From Panulirus ornatus (taxonomy: Eukaryota > Arthropoda > Malacostraca > Decapoda > Palinuridae), in contig NC_092289.1 in the NCBI RefSeq assembly GCF_036320965.1, forward strand, positions 22,264,278 to 22,328,277: a DNA stretch of 64,000 nt, read 5' to 3'. The first letter of the stretch is position 1. Each line of letters starts with the position of its first letter. The notes beneath the pieces were generated by a model, which was not told the DNA's origin, did no database searches, and saw nothing but the letters and a program-made list of their open reading frames with translations. Of the stretch, positions 26,590 to 38,345 are shown piece after piece. Made by a program: the position numbers and the translations under genes.

Positions 26590-28523
26590 AAACAGTTCGA
26601 CGTTGGCATTCAGATGGAAGTGAAGTTCAGGCTCTACTCTCCTGAAACACCTTCTCTAACAAGTTTTTTTTCTTTATGGGAGAGGAAGCAAAGAGGCAGT
26701 GGGGTCAGTACCTCACCCTCCACAGCCTGGAAGCTTTCTTGAAGAGCAGGGTCTGGAATTCTAGTTCTTAAGACGCGATCTGGAAGACCTAATGATGGGA
26801 GCTTTAACGTCTCAGGATGGGGAGGTATTTGGAGTGGGGTCAGGGATCCGAGTAATTGTTTTAGGGAAGCTGTCGGGACGACCGAGGGACTGAGTCCATC
26901 GGGATTGAAGACTTGAAGGCGTCAGGCCTGGGGAAGTCTTAAGGGAGCTGTCGGGACCAAAGTAGCCTGGAGCTGTCGGGACGGGGTCTTGGAGCCGTCA
27001 GTTTCGGGGCAAGAAAGCATCACATTTACGAGCTTTTGAGACTTGAGACAGTTTATGGCACTGAAGCAAGGACTTGCAATTGCACGGTGGTGAAAATGGG
27101 AAGAAAAATATGAATTTGAAATGATATTCTGTGTATGACTTAAATGTATCAATCATACTATGATTTTATGAATGTCAGCGATGCCTTCAGTATGGTGAAA
27201 ATGTATAGATTTTAATTCATTGGATATTTACTTTAGTTTTTATAGTCTGAGGAGAAAAACAAATCCTTGAGATTTGATACAAGACAAAAGTCGTCTTTAG
27301 CGGCGGCTGCTGGGAGTCTCCAGACTTCAGTCTTGATGGACGAACGTTACCTTCAACACACGGCGACCAGACGCGGAGAACCTCTGTAACTAAGCCTGTC
27401 GGAAGTTATGTAAAACAAGAAGAAAAACTAGAGAGGAACTCCCCCACTTTTTTGATCAAGTTTGCCGAGAGTAAGACGAGTGTGGTGGAGGGTACTCACA
27501 GCTCGTCTCCAGGATGAGGGGAGTAGTGCAGCTTTCCAGTTGGTGTTGTTGACATTTGAGCTGATCAACTCCGCGAGCGTCTGCCACGAGAGACCGCGAC
27601 CAGTGATTAATGGATGAAGACATTTTACCCCTCCTCCTCCTCCTCCTCACCCCAGTATAAAGTGATCGTTCTGTCCTCGCACACCGTGACTATCAGTGTG
27701 GTGGTCGTTCTTGACGGGCGTCTCCTTCCGTGCGTGACCTCGAAAACCCACGTGGATTTGTGACGTTGTAGGGTAAACAGGATATTCTAAAGCCGAGTTT
27801 ACATGTCCGGCTAGATGGCATCGTCTGGGACCAGAGGTATGTGTTATAGCTTCAATAACAACGGTACGTTTGGCTTGTTCCCTCAACGGCCCGTTCCGCT
27901 TGTTCCCTCAACGGTCCGTTCCGTTTACACGTTTTGTTGCCTCACCTTCAGCTGCAGTGTCACCCAACTGTCAGGCTCCGAGTTAGATGGGCGCGGAACC
28001 TGGCAGACGCGTACGCTGTGGCAGTACGCGCAGCTCACACCCTCATTTTGACTTCCTCCGTGTAGTTTAAAGCGACAAATATAATGTGACGAAGACTGTG
28101 ACTATTAAGAAAGTACAGACGTCTGTGTTGTACTGTGAATATTTGGATTCTGGATTGCGGTGAAAGTCTTGGGGGAACGAGACCATCATTTCACTGCTTT
28201 CCCGTGAAGTTTCTTTTTCTACAGTGACCCGTCGAGTGGTAATGTCAGAATGTTCTAGCCTGAGGAACCAGGTCAGATGGGGTCGCGGAGAGGTGAGACC
28301 AGGGCTTACCTCCTACAGCCATGATAATGTTTTGCATGTTTGTTGTGTGTGATTAGTCTTCTGCAGTGATGGTAAGGATTACTTCAGGCGACAAGAAGAA
28401 AATTATTTAATTGATTTACAGATTAATGAATCGTATTCGCGCATCACACACAGGCTCAGTCAGCCTATTTCTCTTGTAAAGCATCATCAACGCCATCTTC
28501 TTGGGCGATCTGTAGGAAATTCG

Positions 28524-28524
<1 letters not shown>
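26590..28524. other. non-coding sequence, no gene recognised
   Basis: Contains a short direct duplication near 27868-27915 (cttgttccctcaacgg twice). No gene or RNA recognised. Confidence 0.4.

Positions 28525-28596
<72 letters not shown>
28525..28596. repeat. (GT)n microsatellite, slightly interrupted
   Basis: About 70 bases of GT with two 'gtat' interruptions. Confidence 0.95.
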
Positions 28597-28797
28597 CTGT
28601 TTCTTGGCAGGAGAAGGTCTGGTTGCACATGTATATATCTACCAGAGGGGGTTGGTGGTCGGTCTTCGTGTGCCTCAGGGAGCTGAGGGGAGGGAGATTT
28701 GATCCAGAATGGTCATGAGCGACGCAGACAGAAGTAGGTTCCTCCCTGTCGACGGGGATGTGGGAGCCGGGCGAACAACAGGAGGACCACACCACCA

Positions 28798-28842
28798 GCA
28801 GCAGCAGCAGGAGGAGGAGGAGGAGGAGGAGGAGGAGGAGGA
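28798..28842. repeat. (CAG)n-(GAG)n trinucleotide repeat
   Basis: A few cag units followed by about 11 gag units. Confidence 0.9.
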
Positions 28843-29540
28843 TCAATACCTCAGCTGTCGACCTGGGAACCTTGAGCGTTGGCAGAGATGCATGGGTGTA
28901 ATCGTCGACCTTCCTTCCTTCTGAGACGGATCACGGGGAGGTAATGGTCGCCTCTGACTCAGATGAGGCTAATGGTTGTGTCAGACGTAGCAGCTGGATG
29001 AGTAAGAATAGGACGTAGCTGATGGATGAACCGGAATCAGACGCAGTTAAGGGTTGATTCACCGTTCGACGTTGCGAGTGGCTGAATCATAATTAGATGA
29101 TATCAAATGGTTGAATCTATATAGATGTTTGATCCAGCAGTCTTTTGAAGTTAGTCATTTTTTCTCGATACACCCAAACAAAAAATTACCGAACGCTCGT
29201 GTCAGTTTAGATGTCTAGCATGTAAACGCAAATCTTTATCGAAAAGATAAAGGCACAGGATTGATCCGCTCGTCAACAGACCGAGTGCGGAAGTAGTTTC
29301 CTCCGGCAGTGTCAGAGGGAGCGCCTCACCCCCTCCCTCCGCCCCGACCAGCGGGGTGGTCGTGGTGACCTTCAGATGGTGATGGTGGGAAGGCTGTGCA
29401 TGTGTCAGTACCACGACCCGTGGGATAAATGTCGTTGGATGCGGCCTCAGTAGCTCAGCGGTCGATTCGTTCTTGCGTAATGTCCCGTATGATGTGGTTA
29501 CAAACTGGAGACGGACGCGGGTGCGCATGCGCCCGCCTAC

Positions 29541-29547
<7 letters not shown>
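28843..29547. other. non-coding sequence with a weak tRNA-like segment
   Basis: At 29444-29520 'tagctcagcggt' resembles a pol III A box, but the following 'ggttacaaact' is a poor B box and no cloverleaf was found. It may be a decayed tRNA-derived SINE head. Just downstream lies tgcgcatgcgc, a perfect match to the NRF-1/Ewg palindrome, with no gene attached. Nothing else recognised. Confidence 0.25.

Positions 29548-29615
<68 letters not shown>
29548..29615. repeat. (CT)n microsatellite
   Basis: About 67 bases of CT. Confidence 0.95.
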
Positions 29616-29616
<1 letters not shown>

Positions 29617-30687
29617 AATACAAGCATCTCATTCTCCGCACTCTCCCCCCCCTACCCCCACACACACTAAACGTCACTCACACAACTAACTTGTGATCAG
29701 TTCCTGCCAGTTTCACACATACAAACACACGTACACTCTCTTACTTCATCTTGACATTCTCACGCCTTCATCTACGTTTCACTCCTCTTACTCTCATTCA
29801 CCCTTTTATTCACATCTACTCTTGTCTTTCACATTCACCAACCTGATTTTTACGAGTCTTCCAGTTTTCTCAAGGACTTGATGTATCGTCATGTCTTGTC
29901 CAAGGCTCCAGAGTACCTTGGCCCTGTCGCCTATCCACTCATGCTCTTCCTTCATTCCCCCGAGGCCCTCATTAATGAGACGGTCTTGCCTCATATTCCC
30001 CCGAGGGGTTCCTCCCATTAGCCAGTTTAATCTCATTGTGCCATTGTGTCTGTGGAGACAATAGGGTGCTAAGTCTCAGAGGTCCTTGTTATGGTGTCTT
30101 GAATCGTGCGAGCCCAGTGGGACTAACGCCCTTCCAGCACGGGGCTGCGACACGGACCCTGAACATGACGGTGCGACCCTTGCGTGTGATGGTCTGACCT
30201 TGAGACCATGGCTAATAAGGGTCACGTTGAAAGCCAGGCCTTCTTAAAGAGTCGTTGCTAACCGGCTTGATAAAGGAGCCACCATACTGACCTACATCGT
30301 CAACATATGGTAATTATTTGATAGAAACCGTCAGTTATGCTGACATACAGGCCAACTTTCACCCGTCTTATTTACATCTCAACTGGTGACTGTAACGAGT
30401 TCGTGCCTCAGTTGCTAATACTTAAATAGGTCGTTCGTCTTTCGCCAAGTCGTTTGTCCTTCAGGTTCGTTCCCTCTTAGCCAGGTCGTTCGTGCTCCAG
30501 GTCCTTCGTTCTCCATGTAACGAATCGTCCTCCAGGTTCGTCAGGTTTGTGTACGTCCTGCGTCATTCGTGCTCTCGTTCGTGCTCCTGAAGGTTCCTTC
30601 ACACCTCAAATAGTGCCGCTGCTACGTAACGTAAGACGACTTCCTCCTCCTCCATAAGTGACGCCTCCTTCACGCCACCACCACAAG

Positions 30688-30690
<3 letters not shown>
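29616..30690. other. non-coding sequence, no gene recognised
   Basis: Loosely repeated 'cgttcgtgctcc/ccaggttcgt' phrases at 30430-30600. No gene seen. Confidence 0.4.

Positions 30691-30764
<74 letters not shown>
30691..30764. repeat. (CT)n microsatellite
   Basis: About 74 bases of CT. Confidence 0.95.
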
Positions 30765-30766
<2 letters not shown>

Positions 30767-33596
30767 GGGGACGTTGGTGAAATGATTAGCTGGGTAGGAG
30801 ATCGTCCCGTGAGACGTCCTCGTCATTACCCCTTTAAAAGTATCCTTCTTGATCGCCTCGCCTTCCCGGGAGGGATTGATACATAAGCCACTGGGGATCG
30901 ACGCTCGGATTTTCCTTGGCGACCCACTAATCATAGAAATGATGTCAGAATGTGGAAAGTTTGAATCGGTCCTAAACCCCCCACGGGAACAGGGAGGTCA
31001 GGAGGCGTATTTGTGTTTCTGAAGCGGGGGATGAGGGAGGGACACCACCAGTCTAAAGGGTTTAGTGGGTTCGACCTCCCTCCACTTCACTGGTCTGTCA
31101 CACCCCGTCAGCTGACGTACCCACTCACACGACACTGGCGACATTTTATGACGTACTCGAACACATTTCCTTCTGTTGTGCTGGTCCTGACACGCAGATG
31201 GGTCTTCCACGTGGAGCAGGGCATCCCCTGTGTTGCCCAGCAAGCGGGTGGAGCTGAGAGGTCTGGATCATAAAATGTGTACCTGACGCTCGCGGTTGGC
31301 GACGTGCCTCCTGCTTCCAGAGTCAAGAGATCGTACGATGGAGTTGAGTTGTCGGAGGTAGAACGATACCTGCGTTGGGGACGGAGACAAGGCTGGATCG
31401 TAAGTGATACCGGGATATCGCAGTCAGTGAACCTGTACGTAAAGCTCGGAAGATAATGACGAAATGTTGGAACAGGAAGGTGAGGTGAGGTGAGGTATGG
31501 AGACGAGGAGGCGGAGTTGATAGACACTACATTGGTCGTCACGGCCGCTGAAGCGACGTTCTTCACCGGGTCTGTTGAGTCTCCTTGGTCGCCACGGTCT
31601 TGCTGAAGTCGTGTTGGTAGCTGGTGTGTGGGGGAATCCCTGGCCATCCCAGCTAGGGAAAGTCCCACGACTCACCGTTGTGTCTCCTCTTCTCTCACAC
31701 TGACGTACCGACTTCTCACCTGACGTGCTGATGCTCCTGCGTCTGGTGTAGGCAAAGGTATTTATTTGTGATACATTTCGCAGTAGTGAGGAGATCAGTG
31801 CGACGTAAGGTTGAAGAATTGACAGTTCACATCGGCTGCTTATAACTACACACAATGTAGCGGACCAAGATAATGATGAGTTCAGTGCTGTTTTTAGTTT
31901 GAAAAAAATATTAATCTCAAGTGAAAAGGGACCTATGTGTTGTTAAACAAAAACTTTGGTAGCCAATCAGAATTTTATATAAAGGAAAAGGGAGAAAAAA
32001 ATGAGGGAAATTCTTTTAGGCTGAGTTCAGATGAAGTTATATCCCCTGGGTGACGAAGAATGTCTGGATGATGACGAAACGAGAAGTGATAAGATTCCTC
32101 GTCTGAGATGTGAGGTTGAGGTGTGCCTCCTCTGTCGCACCTGGTCGCTCCTGGGAGACTGGCTGGCTATGTCTGCAGTGCCTCCCTCTCTGCCTGGGTT
32201 CCTGTCGGGTGGGCTGGGGGAAGTCTGTGTACTGTACACTGCAGACACAGACACAGACAAGAGAGGATAATCCATTCGGTAATCCTCGACGATTAACCGA
32301 GACGTAGCCTCCTCATCACCTATATCACAGTGGTCATATGGTATATCCTTAAAGGTTCATTTAGCCTGGGATTTGAGAGCCTTGCATGTGTTGAGGATTG
32401 GTGGTAAGTATAGCAAGTTATATCATCACCTGGTTATGTCTGATTTTTTTTTCTTTGTATGATTTGCACCCTGGCCTAACGGTAAATACCTTGCTACTGC
32501 CCTGCCACATAATAACCTGTCATGGTATCCTTAAACACCGTGATTGCATTGAGCCCAGACTCGCAAGCTGTTGCTGTAACGCATTTCTTTTGTTCATGCA
32601 CATTTCTATATGGCTTGTCTTTTCCTCTTTTTTGCCAACACAGGAAACACTGCCTCACTAAGCCTCCAATTAGCAGCAGGAGTCTCAAATGGAGGTTGAG
32701 AGGCTTAGTGGAGGTGGAGGTACAAGGTGGGTGCCTGGAGGAGTGAGGAAGGGAACGACTTGTCAAGAGAGGAGGAGGAGGAGGAGTCCTCAAACGTCAG
32801 ACACAGACACACACACACGCCCCGCCGCCGGCCTCCCCTCTCATCAGCCAGGCTTGGCTGTGAGTTCTAAGGTTCACTCAGGCTTTGAATGGTGGCCCTT
32901 TTGTAAGGTTCCTCGGTGTTTGATATTTTCACTAGATAGATCACTCCTCTCGCCCCCGAGAGAGACGTGTTACTGAACGTCTCATGGTAAATGATTTATG
33001 AACTTTAGTTAATGCATGATCGTCATTTGTCAGAGTGGCTTATCCATATATTCGAGTTTTCAATGATGGTGTCATTTTGAACTCTTGTGAATCAGTGTGT
33101 GGAGATCCCTACCTTCTGTATATTCACTTACCACCTCCTTCTTGCTCCGTACATGACGGATCCCTTTACGATAAAGTGATCATAATTCATTTACCTTTGA
33201 CTCTTCTGTTTTCTGGCGTCTACTTAACTCAGTCTTCCGTGTACACTTTTGAATTTGTAGTTGATGTCCTCACACTTACATGATTCAGACGGTAAGTGGT
33301 GAATTTTTGTAGTGAAGAGTATATTGTCAGTAGACTTTGGAAGTCGACCAAATTCTTGTGTACGTAGTATTTTGTATACTTGTATAACAGAATCTCTGAA
33401 AATCCAGAAACATCCTAAAAAAAATGATTTAATGAGACTTGAGATCGTGGAGAGAGCTTTTAACCCACGTATGACCAGGAAGGTTATAAGTTGTTCAACC
33501 CACAACTTGACCGGGTGGAGATGGGGGTCCTGTTGTAATGTCCCCATTCCCAACACCACTGCCACCATCACCAGTGCATCACCCAACCACTACTAA
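30765..33596. other. non-coding sequence, no gene recognised
   Basis: The longest open frame (186 codons, minus strand, 31108-31668) has no conserved motif, no membrane or signal segment, and a Ser/Thr/Pro-rich composition as expected from chance. No gene supported. Confidence 0.4.
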
Positions 33597-33930
33597 TGCT
33601 ATACTCTAGTATTCTATTCTCTACTATGCTATATACTATAGTATCTCATTCTCTATACTATATTGTACTATACTAATACTATACTATACTATACTATACT
33701 ATACTATACTATACTATACTATACTATACTATACTATACTATACTGTAGTATACTCTACTCTACTCTACTCTACTCTACTATACTATACTATACTATACT
33801 ATACTATACTATACTATACTATACTATACTATACTATACTATACTGTACTATACTATACTATACTATAATATACTATACTATACTATACTATACTATACT
33901 ATACTATACTATACTATACTATACTATACT
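33597..33930. repeat. (ATACT)n pentanucleotide satellite
   Basis: About 330 bases of actat/atact pentamers, nearly perfect from about 33657, with a short internal 'ctactctact' variant block near 33755-33780. The only long 5-bp repeat in the window. Confidence 0.95.
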
Positions 33931-34256
33931 CTTCCTGCTACTACCAGCCTGGCCCAGAGGCAGTATATGGGAAAACAAACAAAGCCACCCTGGTCCAGGA
34001 AGATGTTTTTGTGTAACATTAGATCATTTCTGGATTTTGGAGTCGATTTTGAAGCGTTGATACAAATTTTCATGTGTTTAGATATAGTGTATTAATCCAC
34101 AGGGGGTAAGTTAAGGTAACTGTCTTGTGAATCAGTGTAAGGAGTTAACACCCTCTTTTCAATTGTTCTATGTATACTGTTGATATACTGTTTGTTGATG
34201 GTATTTCGTAATACACGAGTGTATTTCTTTCAGTGTACTTGAATTATTTGTCAGGT

Positions 34257-34375
34257 GTTAATACACGATGTCCGTTGATACGAGGTATCCGTTGGTACTA
34301 GGTGTCTAGTAATACTAAGTGTCAGGTAATACTAGGTGTCTGGTAATACTAGGTGTCTAGTAATACTAGGTGTCC
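34257..34375. repeat. ~17-bp minisatellite, about 6 copies
   Basis: Repeats of taatactaggtgtctgg with variants. A nearby segment (34440-34520) has two copies of ggaacacgtgacaggtaagg. Confidence 0.85.
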
Positions 34376-35455
34376 ATTTCCTTCTAGACATCGGCGGAGG
34401 AACGAGTGACGCAGGAACAGGAGCAGTAGCGGTATAGGGTACAGGAACACGTGACAGGTAAGGGGATGTGGCAGGACAGGAACAAAGGGGGTCCCGGAAC
34501 ACGTGACAGGTAAGGAAATTAGGAACATGACAGAAGTACCTGTGTGGCGCTATCAGGAAGTAGGTGTTGTACAGTGAAGATGTAGACACGTATATCTTAT
34601 TTCATGTTTCATAATGATGGTCCCAGACCTGTGTACGCATGTTCCGTGTGTCCTTCGAGTTGGTGATGCCACCAGTCTCTATAAGGTCGTTATCCTCGAA
34701 GTAACAATGGCCAGACAGTACCACCTTCGTTTCGAAATGTAAAAACAATCACTTGGGGTCGTCCAGATCTGGGTTGTGTGGAGGGAGGTTTGAGCTGCTC
34801 GAAACCACAGAGGTGAGGAGGAGGAGCTCGCGCAAGACGGGTCTTGTGGAGCGGCGCGTTGTCGTGAAGACCAGACCTCTGGGTCACCACGCCCGGCCGT
34901 CTCCTCCCTCATGATGATGCCACTGTATAATATCACGCATCACACACCAGCCTCACTCACAGTCAGTGGTGGCCGACGGCTGACTTGTGGTGTGATCACT
35001 CAACAGATTCCCTCCCACGTCCCAGAAAATCCAGGTCATGATCTTGCCGACCCAGGGGTCACCCTCGGAGCTCTCTTGGGGGTTGGGGAAGTCCCGCGTG
35101 CTCATTGTAGGGATTCCAACCTGGACTCGAGGTTCCAGTGATGGGTCCCCGGTAACCTGACGGGAGAGTCAGCTGGATGGACCGGCGTCGTACACTTCCA
35201 GCAGCTTGGACTCTTCATGCCACGTTCTGGAATCGATCCAGAGTGCTGGAGGTTTTCTGGGGACTCATCCATCCTGCCGAAGCCTCAGACCTGTTCACTT
35301 GCTTGAGGACGAAGGTAACAGCAGTTGTGGAGGTCTAACCTTAATCCTAAATTTCATCGGTTTTAGAATGCGTGGATGAGCTGTAGTGGTTTCCATGACC
35401 AGGGTCGTAGTTGCCTCATTAGCGAGATCTTGAAAGTTGTCCTGACGAGAGGTTT

Positions 35456-35456
<1 letters not shown>
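34376..35456. other. non-coding sequence, no gene recognised
   Basis: Apart from the short duplication near 34440-34520, nothing recognisable. Confidence 0.4.

Positions 35457-35486
<30 letters not shown>
35457..35486. repeat. (CT)n microsatellite
   Basis: About 30 bases of CT. A (GT)n and a G run follow at 35529-35577. Confidence 0.9.
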
Positions 35487-35487
<1 letters not shown>

Positions 35488-35740
35488 GACACTAGCCATG
35501 ACGACATGTCAGTAATAATCATGACCCGCCGTGTGTGTGTGTGTGTGTGTGTGTGTGTTGGGGGGGGGGGGGGGGGGAAGGAGCGCTGGGAGTCCTGACT
35601 TTTGGAATTCGCTGTGAACCGCGACAGGAGAACCTTGGCGATCGATCGATGAGAATGACTCGCTAAGAGGCAGGAGTAAACTGCACGCACGAAGGAAGCG
35701 AGGAAGGCACGCACTCACTCACAAGTAAATGTAAGATTCG

Positions 35741-35796
35741 GACAGAAACTTGCATGATGATTGTATAGTACGACTCACACGTTCATAATGATGACA

Positions 35797-35874
<78 letters not shown>

Positions 35875-35919
35875 TTGTGAACGTGTGAGGTGTACCGTAT
35901 AATCTTGCAAGTTTCTGTC
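35741..35919. repeat. foldback repeat with (TA)n loop
   Basis: The left arm 35741-35785 (starting gacagaaacttgca) is an imperfect inverted copy of the right arm 35876-35919 (ending tgcaagtttctgtc). 'cacacgttca' matches near the inner edge. Between the arms lies about 74 bases of pure TA (35799-35872), itself able to fold. The whole resembles a small foldback element. Confidence 0.75.
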
Positions 35920-36924
35920 AGTATGCTTCAGTAACGTGTGGCCGTATCTCTTCCTTCACCCATGCAGTTCATTCCTGCTTCCCAGCGTGTCATTCTCATC
36001 GTTTGCCAAGGTTCTGCCCCGATTAACAGCGAATTCCCAAACCTAGAACAGTCGGCGTTGGTGGCTCACACATGTTGGATTAATACCGCCACGTTGTCAT
36101 GGTTCAGGTGTCTGTTAATCTGAGATTACTGAAGCCTCACCGTTCATTTACATACAGCCGCATGACGATGCAGGGCGCATTATTTCCATTATTTGTCGAA
36201 AATGTCATCAAGATTCACACTGCGTTACGTTCGACACAGCAACGCGTTTCGTTTTCCAGTGCGTCATTCGTAAAGGAGCTACTTTTGTTCGTTAACTTTA
36301 TTTAGACTTCCGTGCGGAAAGTTTAAGGCGTACGGATGATTGCAAACAAATAAACCCAGGCATATTGTGTCTGCATGCAACAGCTGACGAGGCTGGGAGG
36401 AGGCGGGAGGAGGGTTGGGGGCGTCAGGGCGGTGTTGTGTTTATGTTCTGCTGAGCTCGAAGCGCGTCGAGACTTGGCGACTCCGTATCGATTCTTCTCC
36501 CTTACGGCAGAGAGCCTCCTGCTGTTCCTGCTGCTGCACGGGTGCTGTTCCTACTGCACCAAGGCCACTCGTGCTGCACGAGCAACTTGTTAACGAAAAA
36601 AAGAAGAGTAGAGCTGTTCTGTGCCACACGCGATAACCTCTTCACCAGCATATTGGAGCAACCCGTTGTGTCGCATTGAGGCGGTGAGTCACGAAGCAGC
36701 AGTAGACATACGAAGCTCTCTATGAACGCCGAGTATTTAAGGGAACATTTCCTTCGCATTCTGCTGTTCCTCTGACTCAAGGCGAATATTCCGAGTCTCT
36801 ACGAATATTCGTGATCTTTCTCACGCTTTGCAAACCTTCTGGATATAAGGATATTTACATGTAGGTCTAATCATGATACTTAGGTCGGATTATCATATAT
36901 AATCCGAGTTAGTCCAAAACCCCT

Positions 36925-37105
36925 TTTCCAGGAGCTCCTTTCGTTCCAAGACTGCGCTGCTTTCGGTAGCAGGGGAAATTATGTACTATTTTGGAGTAAG
37001 AAGGTTTTTGACGAGGCTCGACCCCCAGTGGTAAAACCTCGCCAAAGGGTGACTTTCCAGCCGCGCTGTAGCTGCATGCAAGCGAAACTCACTCACTCTC
37101 TATTT
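36925..37105 (+). repeat. dispersed ~150-bp repeat family, copy 3
   Basis: The most complete copy: aggagctcctttcgttccaa, gactgcgctgctttcggtag, caggggaaatta, ttttggagtaag, tttttgacgaggct, then a 3' part with 'cgccaaagggtgactttcc' and 'tgcaagcgaaactcactc' that also occurs in copy 1. No coding capacity. Confidence 0.6.
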
Positions 37106-37266
37106 ACAAAATCCCACCACGTCATTTTTTGGATGTAACACGACAGTCGCCGCCCGTCGCACCCGCCCTCCGTCGCCCGTTACGTTACATACTCACAAGC
37201 CTCTGTGTCTAAGAGGTCGTTGCTGTCCCAATTCAGGGTCTTAAGTAACTTCTCAAGAAAGATATA

Positions 37267-37267
<1 letters not shown>

Positions 37268-37320
<53 letters not shown>
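37268..37320. repeat. (GA)n microsatellite
   Basis: About 52 bases of GA. Confidence 0.95.
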
Positions 37321-37324
<4 letters not shown>

Positions 37325-38230
37325 GCGCTGAATGCCTGGCCGGGACACCCCGTTTCAAAGGGGAGGCCCAGCGAAGCTGTTTGTCCCTGGATACCCGGCT
37401 CTCCTGCAGACAATTGGGATACAGTGCTCCTGTAATTAACGCTCCTCGTTTAAAGGGAATGTACCTTTATTTTCGTCCTTTAGAATACAGTTTTTAGTTG
37501 TTTTTATTCACTGTTTTTAGTCTTTGTTACAAGACAAGAAGGGGTCGTTCTTGTTTTTTATGTTCATTCTTTGAGACACTAAGAGCATTGATTATTTTTT
37601 TCTTCGTCTCCTTACGTGAAAGAAGCGTGACCGTAACACCATGGTCGTCAGGAGCATCACGTAGGCTTGAGGATATGTAGGTAAACGCTCCCCCGCTTCC
37701 CATTCATTAACGTTCTCAGCACAGGTTCATAATGACCGCGTGAACTGAACGCAGAGATTAAAACGCCAAGGTAACTAGATTCATTTTGGCGTTGATTTCG
37801 CGTCTTCATGCGTCACTATGCAGGGGTAACTAGTCACAAGGCGCGGGTCTGTTGTGTGTCAGCCAATCCTTGGTTAACCATTTTCTGTGATCGAGTTTCC
37901 TATCGAGCATGGGATAGGCAGGCTTCCCGTCACGTGACCATAGGGTTCTTTGGGTCATATGATAAATGATGATAATGATAATGATAACTAACGATGTTCA
38001 TAGTATCAGAACCTCGTTGGCGAGAAAAGATAAGTAGAAATGTACACTTCACGTCTTTATCGGCAAAATAACTGATCCGTTCTGGAATAAATCTTGCCGG
38101 GATTCTTTTTGCTTCCAGCAGCTGATCGTCTGTACAAGTGTGCCGGTATTCAAGACAACACATTGTGATTAACTCACGTCAAGAAGCCGTCAGTGTGACC
38201 TTTTGTTAACCGAAACACGAACTCGATTCG
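37325..38230. other. non-coding sequence, no gene recognised
   Basis: No gene, RNA or repeat structure recognised apart from a short (gataat)n near 37965-37988. Confidence 0.4.
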
Positions 38231-38345
38231 TTGAATATGGCTTTTGTTAACCGGAATATAAAGATGGCTTCTGTTAACCGAAATATAATTAAGATGGCTT
38301 CTGTTAACTGGAACATGAGGATGGCTTCTGTTAACCGGTACTTAA
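38231..38345. repeat. ~27-30-bp minisatellite, about 4 copies
   Basis: Units contain ttctgttaaccggaatataa and 'gatggc'. The plus-strand frame reads a repeated MASVNRN phrase (38231-38575) with nothing domain-like after it, so this is treated as a repeat, not a gene. Confidence 0.8.

Noticed and set aside
31108..31855. Minus-strand frames of 186 and 143 codons as a possible gene
   Set aside because: Overlapping in different frames, Ser/Thr/Pro-rich by composition, no motif, no splice-compatible partner exons identified.
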